DNA of 64,000 nucleotides from an uncultured Isoptericola sp. Its GTDB lineage: Bacteria > Actinomycetota > Actinomycetes > Actinomycetales > Cellulomonadaceae. Each line of letters starts with the position of its first letter. Positions within the stretch are counted from its first letter, which is position 1. Shown piece by piece: positions 16,212-23,701 of this stretch. The notes under the pieces were generated by a model, which saw only the letters and a list, made by a program, of their open reading frames with translations, had not been told where the DNA came from and did no database searches. The translations under genes were made by a program, and so were the position numbers. The stretch lies in the NCBI GenBank assembly GCA_947497265.1, contig CANMFP010000002.1:372001-436000 (forward strand), given 5' to 3'.

Positions 16212-17072
16212 GTGACCTGGACCGGATCCACCGATGCTCCCCCGACGGCACGCATCAGCGCCCTGTTGCCCTCGATGCACCCCGGCGAGCGCCGCGTCGC
16301 GGAGGCCGTCGCCGCCGACCTCGGTGCCGCCGTCGAACGCTCCGCCCAGCAGGTGGCCGACGACGTCGGCGTGGGCCGTGCGACCGTCGTCCGCGCCGCG
16401 CAGACCCTCGGGTACGAGGGCTACCCGCAGCTACGTGTCGCCGCAGCGCGCGAGCTCGCACTGCGCACGACTGCGGATGCCCCGGCCGACGGCACCATGC
16501 TCGGTGTGCTGCGCGAGTCCGTCGCCCGGTTCGCCGCCCGCCTCGGCCACACCGTCTCGGGCCTCACCGAGGAGGTGCTGCAGGACTTCGTCGCCGCGCT
16601 CGACGACGCCGGGCGCGTGCTCGTCGTCGCCAACGGGCTGTCCTCGCCGCTCGGCCTCGACCTCGTGCTGCGCCTGACGTCGGCGGGCCGGCCCGCGGAG
16701 CTGCTCCAGGACGCGCTCGCGCAACGGATCGCGGCACGCCAGCTCGGACCCGACGCCGTCTGCCTCGTCGTCTCCGGGTCCGGCACCAACGACGCGACGC
16801 TCGCCGTCATACGCGCGGCGCACGACGGCGGCACCCCGGTCCTGGCGATCACCTCGTTCGCGCAGTCCCCCGTCGCCCAGCTCGCCGACACGGTGCTCGT
16901 CGTCCCGCCGGTCAACGACTCGTTCCGCGACGAGCTGATGCACACGTCCCGCGCCGCGCTGATGCTGGTGACCGAGGCGCTCGTCGAAGCGCTCGTCGCC
17001 CGGCGTGGCGACCGCGGCCGCGACGCCCGAGCCGCCGCGCTGGGCGAGCTCGGCTCGACGATCCAGGAGTAG
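16212..17072 (+). CDS. RpiR-family transcriptional regulator (HTH + SIS)
   Basis: A 286-residue regulator. The N-terminal HTH (residues ~15-85) contains SAQQVADDVGVGRATVVRAA; the SIS domain (~115-255) contains VLVVANGLSSPLG, LVVSGSGTND and VLAITSFAQSPVAQLAD. SIS domains bind phosphosugars, so the effector is probably a phosphorylated compound taken up or produced by this operon. It starts with GTG one base after permease 2. A decayed, internally deleted copy of this gene lies at 17908-18014. A candidate operator is at 11921-11946. Confidence 0.88.
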   Translation: MTWTGSTDAPPTARISALLPSMHPGERRVAEAVAADLGAAVERSAQQVADDVGVGRATVVRAAQTLGYEGYPQLRVAAARELALRTTADAPADGTMLGVLRESVARFAARLGHTVSGLTEEVLQDFVAALDDAGRVLVVANGLSSPLGLDLVLRLTSAGRPAELLQDALAQRIAARQLGPDAVCLVVSGSGTNDATLAVIRAAHDGGTPVLAITSFAQSPVAQLADTVLVVPPVNDSFRDELMHTSRAALMLVTEALVEALVARRGDRGRDARAAALGELGSTIQE

Positions 17073-17129
17073 TCGGCGGGGTCCGCGAGGTGGCTGCAGG
17101 ACGTGGGTGGGTCGAGCGTCGACGCTCTG

Positions 17130-17534
17130 CTACTCGGCGGGATCGACGACGGTCAGCCCCAGGCCGACGGCGACCTCCTTCATGCGGAGGTCGTGCGTCA
17201 CCACGGTGATGCCGTCGGAGGCGAGCAACGTGGCCGTCCCCAGATGAATGGCGTCCAGCGAGCGAAGATGCTGCCTGGTGCTGATCGTCGAGGCGGCGCG
17301 CACGACGTCGTCGTCGATGTCGATCAACCACAGCGCCGACAGCACCGGCACGCTCAGTGCCAGCGAGAACCGTTCGCGCTGGAGGACGCGAGACATCTCC
17401 ACCTGCAGGAGCTTGGACGAGTAGATCTCCTCACCCGCGTTCCGCGCGGCCGTCCACCAGGCGCGCACGGCCGCGCTGCCCGGGTCATCCAGGATCATGC
17501 GGAGCGCGATCGACGAGTCGATGTACGCCACCAC
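17130..17534 (-). CDS. PIN-domain ribonuclease toxin
   Basis: A 134-residue VapC-like PIN protein. The acidic residues appear in order: AYIDSSIALR, the Glu of QVEMSRVLQRE, LRSLDAIHLGTATLL, and the late VTHDLRMKEVA. It starts with GTG at 17534 (a second GTG at 17531 is possible), one base after the antitoxin stop, so the two are coupled. The RNA target is unknown. It lies between the RpiR gene and a decayed copy of it. Confidence 0.85.
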   Translation of the reverse strand: MVAYIDSSIALRMILDDPGSAAVRAWWTAARNAGEEIYSSKLLQVEMSRVLQRERFSLALSVPVLSALWLIDIDDDVVRAASTISTRQHLRSLDAIHLGTATLLASDGITVVTHDLRMKEVAVGLGLTVVDPAE

Positions 17535-17535
17535 G

Positions 17536-17808
17536 TCAGTGGTCGCCCTTCGACTCGTCGATGAGCTGGTCCAGCGAGAGCCCAGACCTGGCCGCGACGA
17601 GGTCAGGAAGCGGCGTATCAGGTGCCGACGGCGGCGTGATCCGACCTTCGGCCTTCTTGCGCTCCAGCCACGTCGCCTGATCCGTGGCGGGCACGAGGCG
17701 TGCCACCACACGCCCGTGCATCGAGATCTCCAGCTGCTCACCCTCCTGCACCTCACGGAGCACCCGGGAGGTCTGCTGGTTGAGCTCCGTGATGCTGATC
17801 ACTCGCAT
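17536..17808 (-). CDS. Phd/YefM-family antitoxin
   Basis: A 90-residue antitoxin with the N-terminal Phd DNA-binding region (ITELNQQTSRVLREVQEGEQ, then ISMHGRVVARLVP) and a C-terminal toxin-binding tail. The ATG at 17808 gives MRVISITEL, the usual start; the open frame extends further upstream without homology. A perfect palindrome at 17828-17844 lies 19 bp before the start and is a likely autoregulatory operator. Confidence 0.85.
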   Translation of the reverse strand: MRVISITELNQQTSRVLREVQEGEQLEISMHGRVVARLVPATDQATWLERKKAEGRITPPSAPDTPLPDLVAARSGLSLDQLIDESKGDH

Positions 17809-17827
17809 GAGTCCAGCGTCCCACAAA

Positions 17828-17844
17828 GTAGAAGATCCTTCTAC
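17828..17844. promoter_or_regulatory. Palindromic antitoxin operator candidate
   Basis: GTAGAAG at 17828-17834 and CTTCTAC at 17838-17844 are perfect 7-bp arms around ATC. The site is markedly AT-richer than its surroundings and sits directly before the Phd-type antitoxin, where these proteins normally repress their own promoter. Confidence 0.6.
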
Positions 17845-17856
17845 TAGTCGTTCCAC

Positions 17857-17891
17857 GCTACCGATCGCACGGTTCCTGCGCTACCCATCTC
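17857..17891 (+). repeat. 35-bp repeat, copy B
   Basis: Matches 11821-11855 at 31 of 35 positions. It ends 16 bp before the remnant of the rpiR gene, whereas copy A precedes the whole importer operon. The pair suggests that an operon-bearing segment was once duplicated and the second copy then lost most of its content. Confidence 0.75.
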
Positions 17892-17907
17892 CCCCCAGTC
17901 TGACGCC

Positions 17908-18014
17908 GTGACCTGCACCGGATCCACCGAAGCGCCCCCGACGGCGCATCAGCCCGCGGCCGCGAGGCCCGGGCCGTCGCGCTGGGCGAGCTCGGCTCCA
18001 CGATCCAGGAATGA
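17908..18014 (+). pseudogene. Internally deleted remnant of the RpiR regulator gene
   Basis: The first ~45 bp match the start of the intact RpiR gene at 16212 (both begin GTGACCTG and encode TGSTxAPPTA). The last ~60 bp match that gene's 3' end (ALGELGS, then TIQ and a stop). About 750 bp between them are missing, and a 2-bp loss breaks the frame. No functional product is possible. Confidence 0.8.
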
Positions 18015-18036
18015 CGAGCTGCCTGGAAGCTGCCGA

Positions 18037-18132
18037 TCAGCCGTCTTCTCCAGGCACGAGCCCGAGGTAGCGCGACACGGCTTCCTCGATCTCGGCGATG
18101 CTCGCGGGGTCGAGATAGTCGACAGGGTCGCC
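18037..18132 (-). pseudogene. 3' fragment of an unidentified minus-strand gene
   Basis: The minus-strand reading GDPVDYLDPASIAEIEEAVS then RYLGLVPGEDG and a stop looks like a real protein end (amphipathic helix, normal composition). The reading upstream of it is Arg-rich nonsense. The helix resembles the last helix of some MazF/PemK-type toxins, but that is a guess. It abuts the hydrolase fragment that begins near 18123. Confidence 0.35.
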
Positions 18133-18497
18133 CCGCCCTGCCCGAGGCACTGCTCGCGCCGTCGTTGGCGTCGTTGCTCGAACGGTCCGGGCTGCCCGCG
18201 CCCGCCGCCGCCCGCTACGCCGAGCACATGCGCCAGGAGTGCGCCCTACGGGCCGCACTGAACTGGTACCGCGCGCTGCCCCTGGGCGGCAGGCCCGTCG
18301 GCAGGTCCCGTGTTCCCACCACGTACGTGTGGGGCAACCGCGATGCCGCGCTGGGTCGTCGCACCGCCGAGGACACCGAGCAGTACGTCCGCGCGCCGTA
18401 CCGGTTCGTCGAGCTCGATGCGGAGCACTGGCTGCCGGAGCTCGCACCCGACGACGTGGCGGACGCGTTGGTCGACCGCGCAGCGACGGCAGGCTGA
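18123..18497 (+). pseudogene. C-terminal fragment of an alpha/beta hydrolase
   Basis: About 124 residues resembling the cap and C-terminal third of an epoxide-hydrolase-like alpha/beta hydrolase: LPAPAAARYAEHM, NWYRALPL, then VPTTYVWGNRDAALGRRTAE with the acid residue, and the catalytic-His segment ELDAEHWLPELAPDDV. The N-terminal part with the nucleophile elbow is absent, and sequence before ~18120 belongs to other fragments. It is not closely related to the tandem hydrolases at 1.1-2.6 kb. An internal TTG at 18165 could start a short product, but not an active enzyme. Confidence 0.7.
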
Positions 18498-18558
18498 CCG
18501 GCAGGACGGACCCGCGAAACGTCGTGACGGCGGGCGACGTCCGAGGCACCATGGAGCC

Positions 18559-19005
18559 ATGCCCCCGCCGACTCGTGACGGAATCGTCGTCAGCCCTGCC
18601 CTGACCATCCCCCGGGGCGAGCTGACCGAGCGGTTCTCGCGGTCCTCCGGTCCCGGCGGGCAGGGCGTGAACACGACCGACTCCCGCGTCGAGCTGTCCT
18701 GGGACGTCAGCCGCTCGGCGGTGCTGAGCGACGTCCAGCGCGAGCGGCTCGTCGCGCGGACGGGTCATCGTCTGGTCGACGGCGTCCTCACGGTAGCGGC
18801 GTCCGAGCACCGCGAGCAACGGCGCAACAGAGAAGCAGCCGCGCACCGCCTGGCAGCGCTCGTCGCCGACGCCGTCGCCCCTCCTGGCCCGCAGCGTCGC
18901 GCCACCCGGCGCACCCGCGGGTCCCAGGAGCGGCGACTGACCACCAAGAAGCAGCGCTCCACGACGAAGCGGCTCCGCTCGTCCCGGCCGTCGCGCGACG
19001 ACTGA
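18559..19005 (+). CDS. arfB: Peptidyl-tRNA hydrolase ArfB (YaeJ-type ribosome rescue factor)
   Basis: A 148-residue class-I release-factor-like protein. The catalytic GGQ motif is in SRSSGPGGQGVNTTDSRVEL (Gln about residue 35), and the C-terminus is a highly basic Arg/Lys/Ser tail that enters the empty mRNA channel of stalled ribosomes. There is no codon-recognition domain, as expected for ArfB. The ATG at 18559 gives MPPPTRDG; an upstream ATG at 18551 is out of frame. It is monocistronic. Confidence 0.88.
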   Translation: MPPPTRDGIVVSPALTIPRGELTERFSRSSGPGGQGVNTTDSRVELSWDVSRSAVLSDVQRERLVARTGHRLVDGVLTVAASEHREQRRNREAAAHRLAALVADAVAPPGPQRRATRRTRGSQERRLTTKKQRSTTKRLRSSRPSRDD

Positions 19006-19017
19006 CCGAATCAGCGC

Positions 19018-19334
19018 CTACAGATCCACGACGCGACGCAGCCCGGTATCGACGGCACGGAGTAGGTTGTCAGGAAGCACCGCACCCGTCGGGTCGACAA
19101 CGCTCCGGTCGACCGTCGTCGGCTGCGAGACATTCACCACGGAGTCCTTCGGCAGCCCCGCGGCGGCTGCCGGCACGAATACGTTGCCAGGATGGCGCGC
19201 CAACGCCGTGTTCGATGTCATGGGGAGTACGACAACCGTCGCGATCAGCGACGCGTTGTACTGGTCGGACTGAACGACAACGGCGGGCCTCCTCTTGGCC
19301 GGAGCCCTTCCCCGCGGCGATACCCCAGCGCCAT
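19018..19334 (-). pseudogene. mazF/pemK toxin gene with an internal deletion
   Basis: From APAKRRPAVVVQSDQYN to the stop it reads as a normal MazF/PemK toxin (VVVLPMTSNTALARHPG, LPKDSVVNVSQ, then VDTGLRRVVDL). The original start survives out of frame: the ATG at 19334 encodes MALGYRRG, the usual MazF N-terminus. The intervening conserved stretch (the GD-V/I-W-V-x-F strand, about 14 codons) is missing and the frame is shifted. No antitoxin gene is adjacent. The family's RNA-binding loop is lost, so it is probably inactive. Confidence 0.7.
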
Positions 19335-19359
19335 CAACGCCGGCTTGGTGCACAGACCG

Positions 19360-19494
19360 TCAGCGAGCGCCGTCGTCGTCCTCAGGCGCGGGCTGACCGG
19401 AAGACGGGATCTCGCAGACGCCGGTCACCGGGTCGCACGCCACGGCGTCGTCGGCCCCGACGAACGCCAGCGGCTGCACGTCGGACTCAGGCAT
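19360..19494 (-). CDS. Small conserved-looking protein with a CDPVTGVC motif
   Basis: A 44-residue acidic protein, MPESDVQPLAFVG followed by a motif CDPVTGVCEIP with two cysteines seven residues apart. Its ATG overlaps the stop of the dsbA-type gene by 8 bp, so the two are translated together. The Cys pair suggests a redox or metal-related partner of the DsbA-like enzyme; this is inference. Coding is supported by the overlap, composition and a clean stop. Confidence 0.55.
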   Translation of the reverse strand: MPESDVQPLAFVGADDAVACDPVTGVCEIPSSGQPAPEDDDGAR

Positions 19495-20143
19495 CGACGT
19501 GCTCCCATGCCTGGACGATCGCCTGACCGTAGGCCTCGGTCGGCACGGCCCCGGGGATGCCGATCCGGCGTCCGAGCACGGTGAAGGGCACGCCGCGAGC
19601 GCCCAGCGCGATCGCCTCCTCGTGCTCGGCACGCACCGCGTCGGCGTACCGGTCGGTGGCGAGGACGTCGCGGATCTCGGACTCGGGGATGCCGATCCCG
19701 GTGCCGAGCCGGACCAGGGTGTCATGGGCGAACGCCCCGTCCTCACCACCGAAGAGCGCGGCCTGCATCGCCGTCATGTACTGCCAGCCGACCCCGTGCT
19801 CGTTGCCGAGGTGTACCAGACGCAGCAGGTCCAGGGTGTTCTGGACGGGGTGGTTCGGTGCGTAGGCGAGCCCCTCGGCCCGCGCGAGCTCGGCGACCTG
19901 CGCCTCCATCTGCTCGGCCTGCTCGACGGGCAACCCCTTCTTGGCCGAGAGATAGTCGACGACGGGCGTCGGCGTCGCCGGGAAGTCGGGGTCGAGCTGG
20001 AAGGTGCGGATCCGCACGTCGATGCGGTCGGCGTGCGGCGAGTCCTTGATCGCGGCCTCGAGCCGCGCGTCGCCGATGTAGCACCAGGGGCACAGGACGT
20101 CGGACCAGACCTCGATCTCGAGGCGGGTGTCAGGAGAAGTCAC
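19487..20143 (-). CDS. DsbA-family (FrnE-like) oxidoreductase
   Basis: A 218-residue thioredoxin-fold protein with an inserted helical domain. The active site is SDVLCPWCYIG (CPWC) near residue 20, and the cis-Pro loop is GARGVPFTVLG near residue 185. There is no signal peptide, so it acts in the cytoplasm, as FrnE-type proteins do. GTG start at 20143. A 44-residue Cys-containing protein overlaps its 3' end. Confidence 0.88.
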   Translation of the reverse strand: MTSPDTRLEIEVWSDVLCPWCYIGDARLEAAIKDSPHADRIDVRIRTFQLDPDFPATPTPVVDYLSAKKGLPVEQAEQMEAQVAELARAEGLAYAPNHPVQNTLDLLRLVHLGNEHGVGWQYMTAMQAALFGGEDGAFAHDTLVRLGTGIGIPESEIRDVLATDRYADAVRAEHEEAIALGARGVPFTVLGRRIGIPGAVPTEAYGQAIVQAWEHVDA

Positions 20144-20227
20144 GGCCAGTACAACTCCCGTGCGCGCGGATCATTCCGGGTGACGCCTGTGACGCTAGAG
20201 TACGCAGACCGAAGAGGGAGGCCAGCC

Positions 20228-21265
20228 GTGGGTTCGACGATCCGTGACGTCGCGAGCGCCGCAGGCGTCTCGCTCAAGACGGTCTCGAACGTGCTGCACG
20301 ACCACCCGCACGTGCGCCCCTCGACGCGCGAGCGGGTGCTCCAGGCGATCGACGACGTCGGGTACCGGCCGAACCTCTCGGCGCGCGGGCTCCGCTCCGG
20401 CCGTACCGGAGTCATCGGTCTGGCCGTGCCGGCGCTGCGCGAGAACTACTTCGCGGAGCTGGCCGACGCGGTGATCCGCTCCGCGGCGCAGCGCGGCGTC
20501 AGCGTCCTGGTGGAGCAGACGGGCGGCGACCGCGAGGCGGAGCTCCTCGCCATCGCGGGCACGTCCAGGCCGCACTTCATCGACGGGCTGCTGTTCAACC
20601 CGATCAGCCTCGGTCAGTCGGACGCGAGCACGCTCGACACGAACATCCCCGTGGTGCTGCTCGGCGAGCGGATCTTCGACGGGCCGACGGACCATGTCAC
20701 GATGCACAACGTCAGCTCGGCGCGCGCGGCGGTGGAGCACCTCATCGGCATCGGCCGCCGCCGTATCGCCGTCGTCGGGGCAGATCCCGACGCCGAACGC
20801 GCCGGGGACCTCAGCTCCGCGACCCTGCGCACCCGCGGGTACCGCCAGGCGCTGGAGAACGCCGGCCTGTCGGTCGACCCGCGACTGGTCCGGCCCGCCG
20901 AGCACTGGAGCCGGGCGGCCGGCGCGGCCGCGACCAGGGCGCTGCTCGACGAGCGCATCGCCTTCGACGCCGTCTTCGCCCTGAACGACACGCTCGGCCT
21001 CGGGGCCATCCGCACGCTCAGCGCGTCCGGTGTGTCGATACCGCAGGACGTCGCCGTGATCGGCTTCGACAACATCGAGGAGTCGCAGTACTCCACGCCG
21101 TCGATGACGACGGTCGACGCGGGGCGGGAGCAGATCGCGGACCAGGCCGTCGCCCTCCTGCTCGACCGCATCGGTCCGAGCCGGAGCACCGCGCCACCGC
21201 AGACGGTCAAGCCCGAGTTCCGGATCGTGCAGCGGGAGTCGACCGGGTTCTCGGCCCCCGACTGA
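20228..21265 (+). CDS. LacI-family transcriptional regulator 1
   Basis: A 345-residue repressor. The N-terminal HTH and hinge read STIRDVASAAGVSLKTVSNV and RPNLSARGLRSGRTG; the periplasmic-binding-protein-like effector domain covers ~60-335. GTG start at 20228. It converges on the double-domain esterase gene, whose promoter holds a LacI-like palindrome at 23674-23691, so control of that gene is plausible. The sugar effector is unknown but is likely a plant-polysaccharide breakdown product. Confidence 0.88.
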   Translation: MGSTIRDVASAAGVSLKTVSNVLHDHPHVRPSTRERVLQAIDDVGYRPNLSARGLRSGRTGVIGLAVPALRENYFAELADAVIRSAAQRGVSVLVEQTGGDREAELLAIAGTSRPHFIDGLLFNPISLGQSDASTLDTNIPVVLLGERIFDGPTDHVTMHNVSSARAAVEHLIGIGRRRIAVVGADPDAERAGDLSSATLRTRGYRQALENAGLSVDPRLVRPAEHWSRAAGAAATRALLDERIAFDAVFALNDTLGLGAIRTLSASGVSIPQDVAVIGFDNIEESQYSTPSMTTVDAGREQIADQAVALLLDRIGPSRSTAPPQTVKPEFRIVQRESTGFSAPD

Positions 21266-21275
21266 CGCTCCGGCC

Positions 21276-21324
21276 CACGCGCGGTGCGGCCGGTGGGACG
21301 AACCCTCCGACCGCACCGCGCGTG
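21276..21324. terminator. Bidirectional terminator between lacI-1 and the esterase
   Basis: CACGCGCGGTGCGG at 21276-21289 pairs perfectly with CCGCACCGCGCGTG at 21311-21324. It lies between the 3' ends of two convergent genes. Confidence 0.65.
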
Positions 21325-21338
21325 CGAGCCCGTTGCGC

Positions 21339-23576
21339 TCAGTCGCCGCTGACCGTGAACAGTCGCGGCAGGAAGTCGATGACCGACTTCTGCCAGACGT
21401 CCCAGCTGTGCGGCCCCGGGATGATCGGCGCGAACTCATGGTTCACGCCGCGGCCCTCCATGGCGGACACCAGCTGCAGGGTCGCGCCGTAGGTGAAGTC
21501 CTGGACGTCGCCCGAGTACACCCGCAGCAGCCGGGTGCCCTCGTTGATGGCCTCGACGTCCGCGTCGGCCGGCGGGCCACCGAACGCCGACATGGCGCCG
21601 ATGTAGCCGAACTCGCCGGGGTGCGCCCACAGGGTGCTGAGCGTGTGGCCCGAGCCCATGGACAGGCCCGCGAGCGCCCGCTGGTCGCTCTCGGAGCTGA
21701 CGTGGTACTGCTCCTCGGCGGCGGGCGCGATGCGCGTGGTCATCTCCGTGGGGAAGTCCACGCCGTTCCCGTCGGCCATGACGACCACCATCGGCACGAT
21801 GGTGCCCTGGAGGTAGTGGTTGTCGAGGATCCGGTCGATGTAGCCCACCTCGAGCCAGTCGGTCCAGGTCTGCCCGCCGCCGTGCTGCAGGTAGAACACC
21901 GGGTAGGCCTCGGCGCGGTCCGGGTCGTAGTCCGGCGGCGTCCACACGTACGCGGAGCGCTCCTGCCCGCCGCCGGCGGTGCTGGCGTAGCTCATCACGC
22001 TGACCTCACCGCGCGCCTCGGCCGGCACCTCGGCCGTGTACCGACCACGCAGGTTGTCGCCCCCGACGGCGAAGGTGCTCCACGTCGGCTCGGAGAACAC
22101 GCTCGTGGGGTTCGCCTCGTCCTTGTGGTCGACGCCGTCGACGACGAACTTGTAGTAGTAGGAGCCGCCGTCGACGGCGAGCGACAGGCGCCACGACCCG
22201 TCGTCCTGCTGCACCATGGGGGTACGCGGCCAGCTGCCGGACGGCCCGAAGTTGCCCCAGACGGTGACGTTGTTCGCGTCGGCGAACTCGGGGCCCATCT
22301 CGAAGGTGACGACGCCGTTGTCGTCGATCCACGGCGTCGGGGTCGTCCCCGGGACCGGCAGCTCGTGCTCGACGAACGGCAGGTGGCCCTCGCTCGGGCC
22401 CTCGTCCTCGACGTCCTGGAAGAGCCGCTGCGCGAAGTCGTGCAGGTTCTTCTGGTACGTGTCCCACGTGCCACCGGTCTCGGGATCGGACCCGTCGGAC
22501 TGGAAGTCGACGCCCGCGCCGGTCAGGGTCTCGGCCAGCGCCACCGTGTCGTCGTACCCGGGGTCGGTGACGTTGCCCGCGTAGAGACGGATCATCTCGG
22601 TCGACCTGTTGATCTGCTTGACCTTGCCGCGGTGCAGCCGCTTGTCCAGGCCGCCCGAGAACGAGCCCACGTAGGCGAAGTCGCGCGGCTTGTGGACGAG
22701 CGCCTGCAGCGCCTGCTCCGCGCCGCGGCCGATCCCGGCGATCGCGCGCTCCGAGCCGTCCTTCGACACGTTGAGCTCACGCTCGGCCGTGCGGAAGAGG
22801 TCCCGGGGCACGCCGTGATGCCCGACGGCGTCACCGTCTCCCATGACGACGACCATCGGCTCGGCATCGCCGTCGAGCGTCAGGTTGTCCATGATCTGGC
22901 CCAGGCGGCCGAGCTCCGCCCACTCGCGGTGGCTCTGCCCTTCGTCCTGCACCAGGTACAGCACCGGGTAGGGCTCCGCACGGTCCTCGTCGTAGCCGGG
23001 CGGCGTCCACACGAGCGCCTCGCCGTCGCGCTTCGGCCCCTTGCCGTCGAGCGGTGCGAGCTCACCGCCGTCGTCCACGTCGGCGAGCCACTCCGCCCCC
23101 GGACCGGGGACGAACAGCGTGCTGTACGTGGGCTGCGACGTCACCTCCTGCGGGGCGTCGGGGTTGCGGAACGCGACCGCGTCCTGGTCGGCCGCGGGAC
23201 GCACGGCGTACTGGTAGTAGTACAGGCCGGGCTCGAGAGGTCCGTGCGTCGCGGTGAGGTCCGACCCGCTGGCCCCCATGTTGAGATCGGTCCATGCCTT
23301 GCCGGGGCCGAAGTTTCCTTGCACGGCGACGAGACCGTCCTCGATGCCGGTCGCCTCGGCCACGGCCTCCGAGGGCACCGTGAACTGGTAGACGTCCGAG
23401 ATCGGGTTGTCCGGCACCTCGCTGACCCAGGGGTCCTCGCTCACGGCGTCCGCCGCGGCGGGCTGGGCGGCCATCATCGCGGACGCCCCCATGCCGGCCG
23501 CGGCCACGATCGCGAGCGCTCTTCGCCCTCGCCGGTTCGGCAGGGCAGCGGCCCTCGCGTGAGATTCCATCACCAT
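21339..23576 (-). CDS. Secreted double-domain CE1-like esterase, first domain degenerate
   Basis: 745 residues: Sec signal peptide ending near PAAADA, then two modules, each with a short beta-sandwich (NFGPGKAW..., NFGPSGSW...) followed by an esterase-D/CE1 alpha/beta-hydrolase domain. In module 2 the nucleophile is Ser639 in GLSMGSG and the catalytic His is H723 in GPHSWDVW, so it should be active. In module 1 the matching elbow reads GIGRGAEQ and the His site reads TGGTWDTY, so both catalytic residues are gone. CE1 relatives remove acetyl or feruloyl groups from xylan. The ATG at 23576 follows GAGAGG. Confidence 0.85.
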   Translation of the reverse strand: MVMESHARAAALPNRRGRRALAIVAAAGMGASAMMAAQPAAADAVSEDPWVSEVPDNPISDVYQFTVPSEAVAEATGIEDGLVAVQGNFGPGKAWTDLNMGASGSDLTATHGPLEPGLYYYQYAVRPAADQDAVAFRNPDAPQEVTSQPTYSTLFVPGPGAEWLADVDDGGELAPLDGKGPKRDGEALVWTPPGYDEDRAEPYPVLYLVQDEGQSHREWAELGRLGQIMDNLTLDGDAEPMVVVMGDGDAVGHHGVPRDLFRTAERELNVSKDGSERAIAGIGRGAEQALQALVHKPRDFAYVGSFSGGLDKRLHRGKVKQINRSTEMIRLYAGNVTDPGYDDTVALAETLTGAGVDFQSDGSDPETGGTWDTYQKNLHDFAQRLFQDVEDEGPSEGHLPFVEHELPVPGTTPTPWIDDNGVVTFEMGPEFADANNVTVWGNFGPSGSWPRTPMVQQDDGSWRLSLAVDGGSYYYKFVVDGVDHKDEANPTSVFSEPTWSTFAVGGDNLRGRYTAEVPAEARGEVSVMSYASTAGGGQERSAYVWTPPDYDPDRAEAYPVFYLQHGGGQTWTDWLEVGYIDRILDNHYLQGTIVPMVVVMADGNGVDFPTEMTTRIAPAAEEQYHVSSESDQRALAGLSMGSGHTLSTLWAHPGEFGYIGAMSAFGGPPADADVEAINEGTRLLRVYSGDVQDFTYGATLQLVSAMEGRGVNHEFAPIIPGPHSWDVWQKSVIDFLPRLFTVSGD

Positions 23577-23673
23577 CGACTTGCCTCTCGTTAGCAGCTC
23601 GATTCCGTCGGACACGAGGACCGGCAGCAGTGCCGTGCCCCGCCAGAGGGATCCACGACGGGGAGGAAAGCTG

Positions 23674-23691
23674 GTTACAACGTCGTAATCC
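23674..23691. promoter_or_regulatory. LacI-type operator candidate at the esterase promoter
   Basis: TTACAACGTCGTAA at 23675-23688 is a near-perfect palindrome (TTAC-A-ACGT-C-GTAA) with a central CG, the form used by LacI-family repressors. It lies 14 bp downstream of the predicted -10 box of the esterase gene. LacI regulator 1 is the nearest candidate. Confidence 0.55.
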
Positions 23692-23701
23692 CGCTACGCA
23701 C

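Noticed and set aside
18559-19005. Truncated peptide chain release factor
   Set aside because: The GGQ domain with a basic tail and no codon-recognition domain is the normal full-length ArfB layout.
21333-23594. Long plus-strand open frame opposite the double esterase
   Set aside because: Antisense shadow; the minus strand has a signal peptide and two hydrolase domains.
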